Assembly (NCBI GenBank): GCA_024704765.1
Contig: JAKMXF010000244.1
Span: forward strand, 611,905-675,904
Origin: Oopsacas minuta
Lineage: Eukaryota; Porifera; Hexactinellida; Lyssacinosida; Leucopsacidae
Reading direction: 5' to 3'
Length of the DNA stretch: 64,000 nt
This document shows, in pieces, positions 10,122 through 22,069 of the stretch (positions are counted from its first letter, which is position 1; each line of letters opens with the position of its first letter). The notes beneath the pieces are model-generated. The model worked only from the letters and a program-made list of their open reading frames with translations, made no database searches and was not told where the DNA came from. Made by a program: the position numbers and the translations under genes.

Positions 10122-12632
10122 GACGACATAGCTATGGGAATAATGAAATCGGTTCCAGGAGTGACTGAAAATTTTGATCAGGATCAGCAATAGTCTGTGA
10201 TCCCATTTTCAGATCGTGGTTTTATCCCTGACACAGTAATTAGAAAGCAACTCCTTAAATACCTTTTTAAAGGTTCGGGCTTGTCACTCTACATCCCAAA
10301 GTTTTCCCGATGTTGGAAGAATCCTAACACAAATAGTGAGTCTAATTAGTAGAGAGTCAAGAAAAGTGGAATATACTTCACAAAGCGAAAACTATTACAA
10401 TTATTTCCAGCATTCATTACAAACTACAAGTAAGTTAAAACTACCGTGTGTGTTTACACCGTAGATACTTAATGCTATTCAACTTTTTTGTATTTTACCA
10501 TTCGACTATACATCTATATGTTACGGGTATACGAAAAGCTAGAAGTTGAGTCAGCAGAAAAGGGTCCCAAAAGGTTTCCAAATCACAAAAGATATTCCCC
10601 CCTGAATAGTAGCAATCGCTTATAAACATAGGATTTCTTATGGTTTCAAAATCCTCAGACAACACGAACCTACAGCTGTTATATATAATTTGTTGATGAC
10701 TATATTCAGAGAACAGCTAAAAGTGATCATCTACAATAATGCTTGCAACTTACACGAACATGTATGAAAGGTATGTACACATAACAAGTTGGGTACAAAT
10801 GAAAGATAGTCGAGATTTCAGATAGGAAATAATTTGTGATTTTAATATAGGGACCCTAATTTACTTCGTAAGACAACATTTACGATCATCAATTTAATTC
10901 TACAAACCACAAGTGCACTCTCTTATTATTTGAGGTCAATTCAGACTGACGAGATGAAAAAACTTATCTCACAAATTTGCGAGCAGACTTAATCACTAAG
11001 AAGGATAGCAACACAAATCGCAAAGATGCGTATTGATAATGTATTCCTCACTATAAGATATTTTCTAGCTGGTGGGAATCAGCATATTCAATCACAAAAA
11101 ATATGAATATATTAAAATAGTTTATATGTTAGGAGACTAACGACTATTGTGATCAATATAAGTTATCGACGTCTTTGTCAATATCTTCATGTCCCACACA
11201 TAGTTTGTGGAACCATTTAAGAATTTGGGATATTCAATCATATTTTTGACCCACAATTGGGTAGATGACACAAACAATATAACTTTGACTATATATCTGA
11301 TCTTAGATTAGTAACCAGACGATATCGCAATACTATGCTTTCTAGCATAGGAAAATTTAACTGTTGAAACAATCAGTTAGGTGAGATCTCATTATTGACT
11401 GTTTCTAGTAAACTTGGATTGGGTCGCCTCCGGTTGCTATTGTTAGACCGACTGCAGTTGCAAGTAAACCACAATCCGCCCCACTTCTTAATTTCCCATA
11501 TAGAAAGGCCAATTGCAGAGCTAATTTACCAGTAATTCTACAGAAGATAGCGAATCATAAAAGAAGCATAACATATTTTTAGAGGATACGCATATTGGTA
11601 GAAATACAATTAAAATCAGGATAGGAAAAGGGCTTCTATCACATTATTGATTTAACCAGTTATTGCCAATAGTTTTTCAAAATGTGTACAAAGTAAAATT
11701 TAAGAAAAATACTTCTGTATATATATCACAAGGGTGTGATACTCGAGTCTCCAGTTTGTGATTAGGAGAACAATTAAAAGTGTTCACATACTAAGGGGAT
11801 AGATGTCAGTGGAGATAATTTCGACGAATAAGCCACAATCTTCTACATCACGAATGTATCGTCTTTCTACTTCTATGTGCGTCTGATCTCAGGAGATACA
11901 GACGCACATGGAAGTAGAAGGACGATACACGACCACTTCTTGCACAAGCTAGATACCATAATAGCGAAGGTAGTCTTAGAAGGATCATCTGTATCTAGAT
12001 TAGAAGCAAACAATCTTCCTCTTTTATACAAATATCTGATTTAACGTGAATATCATCTACTTGTATAATCACATGCCTTAGTTATGATAAATTCCTCGTG
12101 TAGATTGCTTTATATACGTGAAGAACTCGTTTACAAGACCAAAAGATGAATATTACTTCTGCAATGTATTGGAATGAGGAAGAGATATGCAAGACATGCG
12201 CTGAAGATGGTGATAGGCTGTAGAGAGATGGGATATGTTTTTAAGAGACAAAATCTGTGACAGTCCGTTATATCTTCGTCTATTTTTGGGACAAGACTGT
12301 TTTGGAGCTGGCAAAGAACAAATTGGAGCCTAGAAACCTTAGGGCAAGGGATTAAGTCATCACAAGATTCAGAATCGCACTTGTTATCAATGACCTGTGG
12401 ATATGGTTTTCAGCAGTTGCAATACAGAAATATCACTAAAAACCGATTCAAGTTGTCGAATATCACATAGAGTTTCAAAAGGAATTAAGAAACATTCTCC
12501 TCAGATTGCAGGGTTTGCAATTATGCATCAACCATAATTAAGTTCTGGTGGTGCTTATGTGATTATATTAGCACTGTAGTGTATTTACCTTGAATGTTGA
12601 CTGTAATTCTATTGGTCAATAAGCTCTATTTA
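10122..12632. other. Non-coding stretch with one strong hairpin
   Basis: No convincing coding region or transposon end was found on either strand. The only structured feature noticed is the inverted repeat at 11855-11929. Confidence 0.5.
11855..11929 (+). repeat. 31-bp inverted repeat, possible small-RNA hairpin
   Basis: The left arm 11855-11885 and right arm 11899-11929 are complementary with a 13-base spacer that can partly pair as well. The only two deviations put G in the right arm against T in the left arm. In a plus-strand transcript both become G-U pairs, so the RNA stem is uninterrupted. This is compatible with a pre-miRNA or siRNA-producing hairpin, or with a very short fold-back transposon. 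No promoter was recognised. Confidence 0.55.
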
Positions 12633-12815
12633 CAGGGTGACCCATAAATGCTGTTACTCATTGATTTACTCTAAATACCATAATATTGTTGTAAATGCTT
12701 TGAAATTTTCACTATACCCTGTTTGATAAATACTCTAAACATAAAAATTCATCATTCAAATATATCACCCTTTGCACTGATACAGCTCCTAAGACGTCTG
12801 ACAAACGAGTCTGTT

Positions 12816-13815
12816 CTACACGCGTAGGTGATCCTCACGAATTCTTTCCCATTCTCGAGTCAGGGTTCTATTTAACTCTTCAATACTCTGGTATTTTTTC
12901 GAGTTAATCTTGTCCTCCAATATCGACGAGATTGAAAAGTCAAGAGGATTGAGATCTGGAGAACACGGGGGTATTCTTCGGATGAAATTAACCCCGGAAA
13001 ATTGGCTATGCACCAAGCCTGTGTGTCTTTAGCCTTATGGGCAGAAGCAGAATCCTGTTGGAAGGTCCATTCTCTATTACCAAAGTGATTTTTGGCCCAT
13101 GGCTTTACTACAGCTTCGAGAATTGTGTTAATATTAAATTTCTGATTAATTTTCACCCCATGGGGATAAAAATCAGCGGTGTCCGACCATCTGAAGTCAC
13201 CCCAACCCAAACCATCACAGAAGCTGGCTTTTGGTTCCTAGAAACTCGAAAAGTGGCCTGGGGCTAGTCTATTGCTATCAGTAGCGAGAATTCTGTTCTG
13301 TTTGTTTATAACCTGGGGCCTTATTAACTAAAATTCTAAGAATTTTAGTTAATAAGGTCCCTGTTCTACTGTGAATAATTTCTCATCACTAAAGGCAATT
13401 TGTTTGTGACGTCCATCAGTGAAATGGGATATCATGGCTTTGCATCTTTTCAGCCTTTCTTGTTTGTTTAGCTGAGTGAGGAACTGGCGTTTGTGTAATT
13501 GTATGCTTTCATTCCTAGATCATTACGAACTAGTCTGCGCATCGATTCCCTGCTCGTATTAATTTCCTTAGCCATCTTCCTGATGCTCCTGGCTGGATTT
13601 CGGCGGATTCTCTGGGAAACATTTTTGGTCACAGAAAATGTCCTTACAGTTCGAGGTCGGCCAGGTCGAGGTCTGTCAGCAATGCTTCCTGTATCATTGT
13701 AACGGGACAGAGTGCGAGATACGAATATTTTGTTCGTTTTGAGCAATCTAACAATTTGGCTCCTGGTGTTTCCTGCTTCAAAAAGTTGGATAACAGCTGA
13801 TCTTTTGGACTCCAT
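12816..13815 (-). pseudogene. DD37D transposase relic, copy A
   Basis: The N-terminal paired-type helix-turn-helix region (13815-13468) starts MESKRSAVIQLFEAGNTRSQ and carries the GRPR-type hinge PRPGRPRT. The first catalytic Asp is in FSDEKLF near 13395. Just after it, following FTVEQ, a 39-bp palindrome (13319-13357) interrupts the gene. The second Asp is in FQQDSASAH and the third in SPDLNPLDFS; 37 residues lie between them once a frameshift near 12955 is allowed for. That spacing marks the maT-like DD37D group rather than Tc1 (DD34E) or mariner (DD34D). Frameshifts and stops make it inactive. Confidence 0.8.
13319..13357. repeat. 39-bp near-perfect palindrome inside a transposase gene
   Basis: Two 19-base arms (CCTTATTAACTAAAATTCT and its exact complement) are separated by one base. 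The palindrome interrupts the coding sequence of the copy-A transposase and is flanked by GG-CC-rich bases on each side. It could be a minute insertion or a footprint-type rearrangement; its origin is unknown. Confidence 0.7.
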
Positions 13816-14315
13816 TAGTAAAAGTAGGCAAAATACAAATTATTAAAACTAGAAATGAAAACTGCGTTTAGGATGAATATATAGGCATGTTGGAAAAGAC
13901 AACATCAAACGAGTACTAGTAACACTCATAAAAAGAGACTATGGTATACAAATATCTTGGTAACAGTATTTATGGGTCACCCTGTACTGTTTATACTGGG
14001 CAATATTTCAAAATTATCTTAGAGAGTATTTTCCATTTGTTAAATGAGGGTAAATAGGGACGTATAATTTGATTTAGACACTCTCTAATATCAAACACGA
14101 ATACCATATTTCCCTGAATAGGGTCCAGCCTCTTTTCGTGGGGACTTTTTCTTCCAAATATATTGTTAATTTTCGAAAATAGGGCGTTCAATAAGTCTTG
14201 CAGGTAAATTTATAGAACAGGCTACAACACTATACACACCAATTCATTACATTATTGATTTAAGGTAATCCCCTCCTGCAGATACACAAAATTTTAACCT
14301 TTCCGCTCTCTTTTA

Positions 14316-15621
14316 CAGGGTGGCCAATAAGTTCTGACCCAAAATTAAAAACTTACCATAATGTAAGATATGTAAGTATTCACTATTTATGATGAATTAT
14401 ATCTTGAGTAGACATTTATCTACTATCATCTAACACCTTGAATGCATATTAGCCCACACAAGATTTTTTTCACAATGAATCAGGAAAGAGCAGCAATAAT
14501 TGAATTAGTTTATAATGGAAAATGTCCAGGAGAAATTTTGAAACTGCTCCATATCCCTAAATCGAGAAGGAAAATCATTTATCGCATTATTCAACGTTAC
14601 AATAAGACTGGGGGCATAAAAAATATGCCAAGAAGCGGTCGACCAAAGTCGGTAACAACTCCGAGGCTGAAAAAGTTGTGATCGATAGAATAAGGCGAAA
14701 TCCTCGATGATCTCTCCGGAAAATGGCCTCTGAGCTCAAAGTTTCGCATGGATCGATGCAAAACCTTGTGAAAAACGACTTGCACCTCAAAATCGTTTAA
14801 AAGAAGAACAATTCACTTCCTTTCTGAGAAAATTGTGAAAAAGAGACTTGCCAGAAGCAAGGGAATGCTGACTTGGCTCGCAACTCAACCCCTGCAGAAT
14901 ATCATAATTCTGACGAGAAATTATTCACTATAGAAGAAGCGACTAATAAGCAGAATGATCGAATATTAGCCCACACGCCTTCGCGCATCACAAAAAAGCA
15001 TCTGTATGTCAAACGGACACAAAAACCTCGGTCGGTAATGGTTTGGGCCGGAATCTCAGCAAAAGGCCGTACTCCATTGGTTTTTGTCCCAGTAGGGGTA
15101 AAAATAAATTCGTCAACATATCAAAAGTTGATTCTGGAGCCTGTGGTGAAAGATTTGAGCAAAACGATGTTTAACAAAGAGCCATTTCTATTCCAGCAAG
15201 ACGGCGCACCGGTTCACACATCAAACATCTCCCAAAATCGGTTACGGGAAAACATTCCAGATTTCATTACCAAGGAGGAATGGCCTCCATCAAGCCCAGA
15301 TTTGAATCCAATGGACTTCTCAATCTGGTCCATATTGGAGAAAATGCCTGTGCAAAGTCACATTCAAGTGTGGAAGCTCTGAAGAAGTCTTTGCACCGTG
15401 AGTGGGAAAAAATTCCACAGGATAACTTACGAGCCGTCGTTGAGGCGTTCCCCCAACGCTTGAAAAGGGTAGTCGAAAAGAAAGGCGGTACATTGAGTAG
15501 CTACTATCGAATGTATTGATATAGTTATCTAATAGAACTGGAATAAATCTCATTGAATATTGTTTGATATTTTTTGAATTATGAATTTTTATCAATGGGT
15601 CAGAACTTATTGGCCACCCTG
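14316..15621 (+). mobile_element. DD37D element, copy B, nested in the old mariner
   Basis: The TIR CAGGGTGGCCAATAAGTTCT is present at both ends with TA flanks (14314-14315 and 15622-15623). The length is 1306 bp. The insertion splits the C-terminal coding part of the old mariner transposase, so it is younger than that element. Confidence 0.85.
14475..15519 (+). pseudogene. DD37D transposase relic, copy B
   Basis: Starts MNQERAAIIELVYNGKCP. An early frame change near 14680 ends the first frame, and more stops occur up to 14870. From 14873 a long frame carries SDEKLFTIEEATNKQNDRIL (first Asp) and MVWAGISAKGRTPLVFVP. The second Asp is in FQQDGAPVH and the third in SPDLNPMDFSIW, with 37 residues between the latter two. 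A further frameshift near 15345 moves the last ~60 residues (REWEKIPQDNLRAVVEAFP, then KKGG) to another frame. Catalytic residues are all present but the gene is broken. Confidence 0.8.
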
Positions 15622-15792
15622 TAAAACACATTTATGTACTCTTCTTCGGGGATGAATTTGAAGTACTGGTACAGGCCCTCTCCGAGTGTTTGTAATGTGT
15701 TAAAATCTTTGCCTTGAAGGTAGATTTTAAGCTTGGGGAATAGCCAAAATCGCAAGGAGCTAGGTCTGGTGAGTATAGTGGATAAGGAAGTA

Positions 15793-17100
15793 CAAGAGTT
15801 GTTCAATAAATAATGATACCTTTTTTCATAATGTATATAGCAAAACTATACTTATCACAATTGATTATCAATGTTTCGATAAATTCCCCCTTTAACTTAT
15901 ACATCGTTTCCATCGTTCTGGTAACTTTTTCAGCTCGGTAGTATAGAATTCTTTAGGGGTCCCGTTTTCCCACTGTTTTATTTCACACTCCAGCCGTTTG
16001 AAATCCTCAAATCTCTTCCCTCGAAGGGGTTTCTTCATCTCTCCAAACAGTTTGTAGTCGCTGGGAGCCAGATCTGGACTATACGGGGGATGAGGGAGGC
16101 ATTCGAATTCTAAGTCGTCAATTGCAGCCATTGTCTTGGAGCTTACATGGGGCCTTGCGTTGTCATGTTGCAGCAATACACTACGTGTCAACTTACCCCG
16201 CCTCTCACGTTTACTCGCTTGACGCAATTCTTTCAATTCGTCAACGTAATAATCACTGTTTATGGTGGTCTTCTCAGGCAAGAGTCGAGGTGTATAATTC
16301 CTTCCCTATCCCAAAATACTGTTGTCATTCTCTTTCCTGCTGATTTTGCGGCCTTTACCTTGATGGGTACAGGTTCATCACGTAACTTCCACTGCTTCAA
16401 TTGAGTTTTGCTCTCTCGTTCATAATAATGAAACCAAGTTTCATCTCTCGTTACTATACGATTCAAAAAGTCTTCCTCTGCCTTGTATCTTGAAAGTAAC
16501 TCTTTGATAACTCTGACCCTTTCGCGTTTTTGTTCTTTTGAAAGAAGTTTTGGGACCCAACGCGCAGTTGCCTTCGATATTTCCAGATCTTCAGTGATAA
16601 TCGAGTGTAGTGTGGCTTTTGATATACCTACCCTCTCTTCTAACTCTCGCAGGGTTATTCGTCTGTCCTCTCCAAAATTGTTTGGACCCTCGATATTACT
16701 GCGGGTTTTTGAGGAAGTCGGACGACCTGGACGCGGGTCATCGTGGAGTTCCTCATCGCCATTATCAAAACGTTCGATCCATCTATATATGGTGGCTTTC
16801 GAAGGACATTCGTCACCGAAAATATCCTGCATTTCACGAAGAATGTATGAGCCAGTCTTCCCCTTTTCCGCTGCTACCAAATTATTTGTCGTTTTCCTTC
16901 TTTGCTAAAATCCCTTAGTTGAAAAAAGTAGCCTATACAAATGAAACTTTATACTGAAGAATATGCTAACAGAGGAAAGTGTATATTGTATAGAAGTTAG
17001 ACAATCAAGTTCGGCTTGTAATCTGATATTAGGCTTAGCGCTGTATTAACAAGAATATGAACTCGATACATTAGTCTCATTACTTATTGAACAACCCGTG
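15793..17100 (-). mobile_element. Mariner (DD34D) element nested in the old mariner
   Basis: Terminal repeats share GTTGTTCAATAARTAATGA and have TA outside both ends (15791-15792 and 17101-17102). The length is 1308 bp with one minus-strand transposase gene. The insertion site lies inside the old mariner transposase, just upstream of its third catalytic Asp. Confidence 0.85.
15892..16880 (-). pseudogene. Mariner DD34D transposase with one main frameshift
   Basis: The frame 16880-16260 covers the helix-turn-helix (SKATIYRWIERFDNGDEELH), the hinge PRPGRPTS, and the first catalytic Asp in RDETWFHYYE. A single frame change near 16265, at GIIHLD, moves the rest into 16281-15892. That part holds the second Asp in QHDNARPH and the third in YSPDLAPSDYKLF; 34 residues separate them, the mariner signature. 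Downstream WENGTPKEFYTTELKKLPER is colinear with the family. The open frame begins at a TTG with a stop shortly upstream, so the first residues are also lost. Apart from these lesions the gene is well preserved. Confidence 0.85.
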
Positions 17101-18121
17101 TAATTCTAACCCTTCTACATCTAAGAATTTTGGGTTAGCTTAGCTGTATGGAACTGGCGTTATCAATTAAAAATCTTCATTCCTCGAGTTCCGGATTTCG
17201 GGCGATACTATTCTTTATATTTATATCAAGTTTCGAAGCACTTGCTCTGTAAAGAGAGTAGTAGTAACAGCCTTGCCACTCTCACAAGGTAATTGCAAGA
17301 CAATTCCATGACTACTGAAGAAGGTGGTATACATAATCTTAGGTTTTCTGAAGTCGGGCCTAGGAATTTTCGCCGGTTGTTCGTCGCCCCTCACCCATGA
17401 TCGCTTCTTATACTTGCTACATGGTGTTGAATAGTATACCCACATCTCGTCACCAGTATAATCTCTGTTTGGAGTCTAGAATCGCAGTTCTCATAAGTTT
17501 CCAAGAGTTCTTGGCAATATCAGTCGTACCAACCTTTGATTCTCACTTTGCTTATGCGGGACCCATTTCCCACAAATCGATCGGTAGCCAAACTCAGTGG
17601 TCAGAATTGTATGAATAGCTCCCGATGATATCTCCATACTTTGTTCTAACTGATTGACAGTAATGCATAGTTTTTCATGGCCGTACTTTCAATGAGTGCG
17701 ATATTCTTTGAATTAGTGGCGGGATACAGGTATTCCAGATTAGGCAAATCTGTGACATCAGCATCACCAGACCTAAAACGGGTAGCCATCGCTCTACAGT
17801 AGATCTGGAAGGGCTATCCACGCACAATGTCTCCTGTAACTCGCTGAAGATCTGTACGGGCTGGATCTTGAGTTTTGTGCAAACTCTATGTAAGCTCGCC
17901 ATTTGAGGTTGAAATTATCATCATTTGAAGCCATAAATTAACAGTAGGTATGAATTGACTACGCGTAATTATCTAAAAAAATCATGATTTGTATTGAATA
18001 AGCTTGAAACCTTCAGTTTTATAAAGTTTAACTATATGGGCTTATAATATATGAAAGTTAGATATATTACTTGACTAATTCCTGAGATATACCATGACCC
18101 GCAAGACTTATTGAATGCCCT

Positions 18122-18524
18122 GATGACAAAGATTTGGGGAAACTAATTATCCTAATTTGTAGCATAGCTGCATAGTCAAATGTGGCGTAGATTTCAACAA
18201 ATATATTCTTCTAGTGTGTAGTAATAAAATATTTTCATAGCTTTTGGAGCTATTTTCTGGTCTCCGGTGCTTATTTCAACCCCCTATTTCAGTGAAAATA
18301 CGGTAGTTACATATAATTTGTATTCCTTAGCTAATATGGATATTTGGTAGAATAATATACGTAGTTTCAATAATTCACTGAAATTTATTGGACCAAATTT
18401 GAGTTGGTACATACCGTAATTTAAAATTTTGTATTTCCGGAAGCAAAACTGGGTGGATAGTAAGGCGGGTAGTGATAACGAAATATCTCTAATGCTTTTC
18501 TTTGTAATTTCCCTTATTTATTAG
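18122..18524. other. Upstream region of E(Pc)
   Basis: Non-coding. The bases just before the E(Pc) start (CCCTTATTTATTAG then ATG) look like a splice acceptor, so the coding exon may be preceded by an untranslated exon. No TATA-type promoter can be assigned with confidence. Confidence 0.4.
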
Positions 18525-18941
18525 ATGAGCAGGTTATATTTTAGGTCTAGAGCCTTGGATATTCATAAAGCCTTGCCAATTTATCTTAGTTCTGGTATTC
18601 GTGATCTCTCAGAATGTTCTACAATAAATAGAGATGTTCCTTTAATGCCTACGGGGATGGAAAAGGAGGAAGAAAATGAGACACATTTTCAATTAGCACT
18701 TATTGCTCAAAAAAGAAAAATTTCTAATGTTCCGAAATTCGTTTATAAAGAAAACATTATTCCCACTCCTAAAGTGGATTTAGTTACTCTCAGCCACTCT
18801 GAAACTGAAATCAAAATACTTGATGATGATTGTATTTACTTTAAGATAAATTTGTTCGAAGATGTGACTACTGATCACCTTTCTGAATATGATATGGATT
18901 CAGATGATGAAGCATGGTTAAGCGCACATGAGAGTTACGGC
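18525..18941 (+). CDS. E(Pc): Enhancer of Polycomb homologue, exon 1 of 2
   Basis: 139 codons starting MSRLYFRSRALD. The protein matches the EPcA domain at the N-terminus of Enhancer-of-Polycomb proteins: residues 8-20 RALDIHKALPIYL, VPLMPTGMEKEEE near 38-50, and the acidic EYDMDSDDEAW at 121-131 (family DYDLDSEDE). Such proteins are scaffold subunits of the NuA4/Tip60 histone acetyltransferase complex in the nucleus, where the EPcA domain holds the catalytic MYST enzyme and the ING subunit. The exon ends exactly at a strong donor (GTAAGT at 18942) in phase 0. The matching acceptor is 15.9 kb downstream at 34891, in the same phase. Confidence 0.88.
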
Positions 18942-20915
18942 GTAAGTGAATCTATTAGATTTGTCTACTTAAGTTGTAAAAGTTATGACAATTTGAATTG
19001 ACAAATTTTCTGATCCAATCATTACGTATTGCAACAGGAAATTTCGCAAATTGATATTCCCACCTTTGGCTACAAAATGCTAGGTCAAAAAGGCCAATAA
19101 AATACGGCTATTCCTGCTGCCCAATCATAGCAAAAATATGGGTCCAGTTTTTAATACTCACAAAAGAAAAATTAACCCTCTGATGTAAAACAATCCGAGG
19201 AATCAATTTAGACTACTTAAGGCCTATTATTGCATATCTCAATAAGACTATACTATAGCTAATTGGACACTTATTGATTTTAGCGAATAAATATATTTTT
19301 TGATATTTTTGAACGTTTGTCATGTTTTGAATAAATTTTTCTCAATTATTTCATAATATTCATTTTATCCCATTACTTTTGAATTAGTCGAATAATTCTA
19401 TTCAGTATACTATTCTCTCCTGACGATGTAGACCAACTTTGATTTTGGCTCCACCTACCTAGCGTGTATATTTATTCAACGACGGGTGGGGAGGGGCAAT
19501 TGCTCCACCCCAGGTTTCAACATTAGAATAACTGAAATTAATTAGTAATCAAGGAGAATGTATATTTTGGAAATTCTACAAGGATGAAAGCGTTTTACCT
19601 AGCATGGAATCACGTGCTTCTTCTGCATCATCCACCTTTCGAATACATTATCTAAATTGATTGCTTTCACAATTTCTCTATTCAAGGAAATTGTCATCAA
19701 ATCACTTGCTCGAGTCACTGACAAGTATTAACGTACAATAATGAATCAGAAAAATATCGAATTGCTGGGATATACCCAACGAATTGTAGTTCTAGTTTGT
19801 GTACTGAGTAGTATTCTATAATAATATCAAAAACTAGCTCTGAAAGTTAAATTTTCCCCCCGAATTTTTTAAAGAATCCGCCACTGTATTTATTAATTTA
19901 CAGCCTTCAAAAGTCCATGCACTTTGCCTCATACACAAGGTCCCTCAAAAATCAAAGATTTTCAAAATAATCGATCCTCTTTTTCGATTAATTCATAAAT
20001 TGATTTTGAATATTTATTATTTTCATGTCCAAAGTATAAATTGTGTAATCGTTCTTCCAACAAGCTATCGTCGAACTCTTATTTTGTTTGATTGTAAAGT
20101 AAATGAACATATACAAACATCCTACCATCAATTTGGATAGAATGAGCCTTTTTTCTGCTAACAATATTGAAAAATGCTTAAGTTGTATACATGAAACGTC
20201 ATTGCACAATAGCGCCTAAATTTGATGAAATATTGTCTCTGAACTTTTTATGTAGTCTCTATTGATTCCTTCGGTATTTTAACCTATTATGAAACTTGAC
20301 TCTAATTTTTACTATGATTCGGCAACATCTATAGCCGTATTTTAGTATGCCATGAACTGCCCAATCGTTAATATCGTTATTACAGTAGTCACTTATAATA
20401 ACATTGTTATATCTGGTAAGTTCATTTGACCAGTGTTCTAATAAGTTATTTCCACTGCACATGTGTTCTTATAACTGATAATTTTCAAAAAGAAAGCAAA
20501 GAAATGTGGTTCTTATAACCTGCAAGGTACGATATAGACATTTTTGCTTGGGGAGAAGTCAGTCCATGTACCATACACCCATTTCCAATTATGTAAACAG
20601 TATATTCATTATCAATTCAGGTAAACTTAAAGCATTAATTCTGGGGGATATCCCAGGGCCCTCTCTGTATCAAACATTGATTAGGTGTTCTTAGAATACG
20701 ATATGCCCACTGCACTACTTATTAGCCAAATTGTGACCCCCCCCGAGCAAATTCTTTGGCTCACCAGACGTTCCTCTATATTTCGATATCTTGGCCGCCA
20801 GATTATTACAAATTTTAATTCGTACTCCAATATTTTCCTAACGTATTGGGCCTGCAACATATATAGAAACATACATAGATTTAGATAAATTAATCACGAT
20901 TCAATAGTATAGACT

Positions 20916-21140
20916 AACGCGCTTCCCTTTCTGGGTCGCTGTGCTACAACTTAGCGCCTCAGGCTAACTTATGTATTTAACATCGAAATTTGTTGATGCT
21001 ATTGGTCGCTACGCGACCGGATATATTCGGCACTACGTGCTGCTAGGTTAATTTTTTATTATCCATGCTCCATCCAAATTCCATTTAATGGCCTTCTGTG
21101 GTATTACTGGAGCTGCTACAAGGCTTTTGGTTAGTAGTCT
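20916..21140 (+). repeat. Dispersed repeat with GTCGC/GCGAC mini-hairpins, copy 1
   Basis: About 225 bp that recur in inverted orientation at 34555-34800. Conserved blocks include GGTCGCTACGCGACC followed by ATATATTCGG, TTTAATGGCCTT and GGAGCTGCTAC. The mini-hairpins (GGTCGC-TAC-GCGACC, GCAC-TAC-GTGC) are near the end facing 21050. Related hairpin blocks occur at 22143-22175. No terminal repeats or coding sequence identify the class; short hairpins near an end recall non-autonomous Helitrons, but a CTRR end is not consistent between copies. Confidence 0.6.
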
Positions 21141-22069
21141 AAGAACTTCGTGCGTCGAGTATTATGAAATTCTAACAACTGTTTTTGTGCAGCCATGATT
21201 TCGCAATAATCCCATTAAGAGTTTGCATTTTATCAAATCATGAAGTCCGAATGTGTAGCGTATTGTGGATTAAAGTAATTCAAATATTAGTTTCGCGCGG
21301 CTTGCGGACACTGTGTTCGCATGGAGTGCTGCATTTCGCGCCTGGAATTATGCAATGCATTAAAATAGCAACACATTTAGGGACTTCATTTTATGTATAT
21401 TTTACGTGCTCTATTCTTCAGACCCCTGATCTAGAGTATAAAAAATTAGCATATTTCGTTACCCTCCCTACTAATAGTATTGTATTCTTCGCCAACACTT
21501 TCTATATTTAGTATGTTTATTAAATTTTTGAATAAGAATATATACACAAAAGAATAACTATCTAATTTGTAAACGATGTTCTAGTATTTATTCCCGTTTG
21601 GATTCGTCAATTAAACTACTTTCCCTCAATACACTTATATAGGGATAGGTGGAGAAGTATAGAGAGGTGAGAGAAATAGAGTGTAAGAGGATGTGGAATT
21701 TGTGGAATTTGAAAGATAACTCCGTTTTTTATCTTGAAGTTCTCGTGTACGTCTATATTATATAAGGCTATTGATGGCTATTGAAAGATTCAAATGATCG
21801 TTTCCTATATGACGATTAAGACAATGGTGCATTACGCATAGCTTCTGTCATGGGATCACACTCCAGGGGAACATGAGCTGGCTGTGAATGTAAATCTCAC
21901 AAATATTCCAATTAAGAGGGTTGCCATCAATTTAATTAACGGAAATAATGTCAATTCCTGAGATAACTCCAAGCATTCAAAACTCAAGAGAAGTAGCCCA
22001 TTCATATCGTAATTCACTGTAAATACCCGATTGTCGCATTACATTGTAGTGAAAATATTTACATGCGAG

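Larger units (their letters stand above)
12633..13984 (-). mobile_element. DD37D Tc1/mariner (maT-like) element, copy A
   Basis: The left end CAGGGTGACCCATAAATGCT is matched by the complement of the right end (CAGGGTGACCCATAAATACT), with TA outside both ends. At 1352 bp with one minus-strand transposase gene, this is a standard Tc1/mariner layout. It lies 195 bp from the next element of the same superfamily. Confidence 0.85.
14240..17902 (-). pseudogene. Transposase of the old, interrupted mariner
   Basis: Start at 17902 (MASLHRVCTKLK). The helix-turn-helix block reads SELQETLCVDSPSRSTVERW. The first catalytic Asp is in GDEMWVYYSTP near 17450, followed by KPKIMYTTFFSSHGIV. After the inserted younger mariner, the middle piece gives YSPDLAPCD (third Asp) and KIYLQGKDFNTLQTL. 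After the inserted DD37D element, the C-terminus reads RAERLKFCVSAGGDYL. Numerous frame changes and a missing second-Asp block show long decay. It is clearly a different mariner lineage from the one inserted into it. Confidence 0.7.
14182..18121 (-). mobile_element. Old mariner element split by two later insertions
   Basis: The terminal sequences GGGCGTTCAATAAGTCTTGC at the left and the complement of GCAAGACTTATTGAATGCCC at the right form the TIRs. The body is in three pieces: 14182-14315, 15622-15792 and 17101-18121. The gaps are filled exactly by two complete elements (14316-15621 and 15793-17100), each at a TA. Removing them restores colinear coding of a mariner transposase. The left piece holds the C-terminal end, the middle the SPDLAPCD region, and the right the N-terminus and first catalytic Asp. 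A fragment of the same family recurs at 61986-62291. Confidence 0.8.

Noticed and set aside
13991-14191. Minus-strand open frame of 66 residues between two transposons
   Set aside because: Lies in the short gap between elements and overlaps the TIR of the old mariner; no family similarity was seen.
12633-15621. Initial assignment of these elements to Tc1 (DD34E)
   Set aside because: The last catalytic residue is Asp and 37 residues separate it from the second Asp, which fits the DD37D group.
16483-16918. Plus-strand open frames of 100-140 residues
   Set aside because: They are antisense shadows of the mariner transposase on the minus strand.
21185-21511. 108-residue plus-strand open frame in the E(Pc) intron
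   Set aside because: No recognisable domain, no splice sites that fit the E(Pc) phase, and it adjoins a dispersed repeat.
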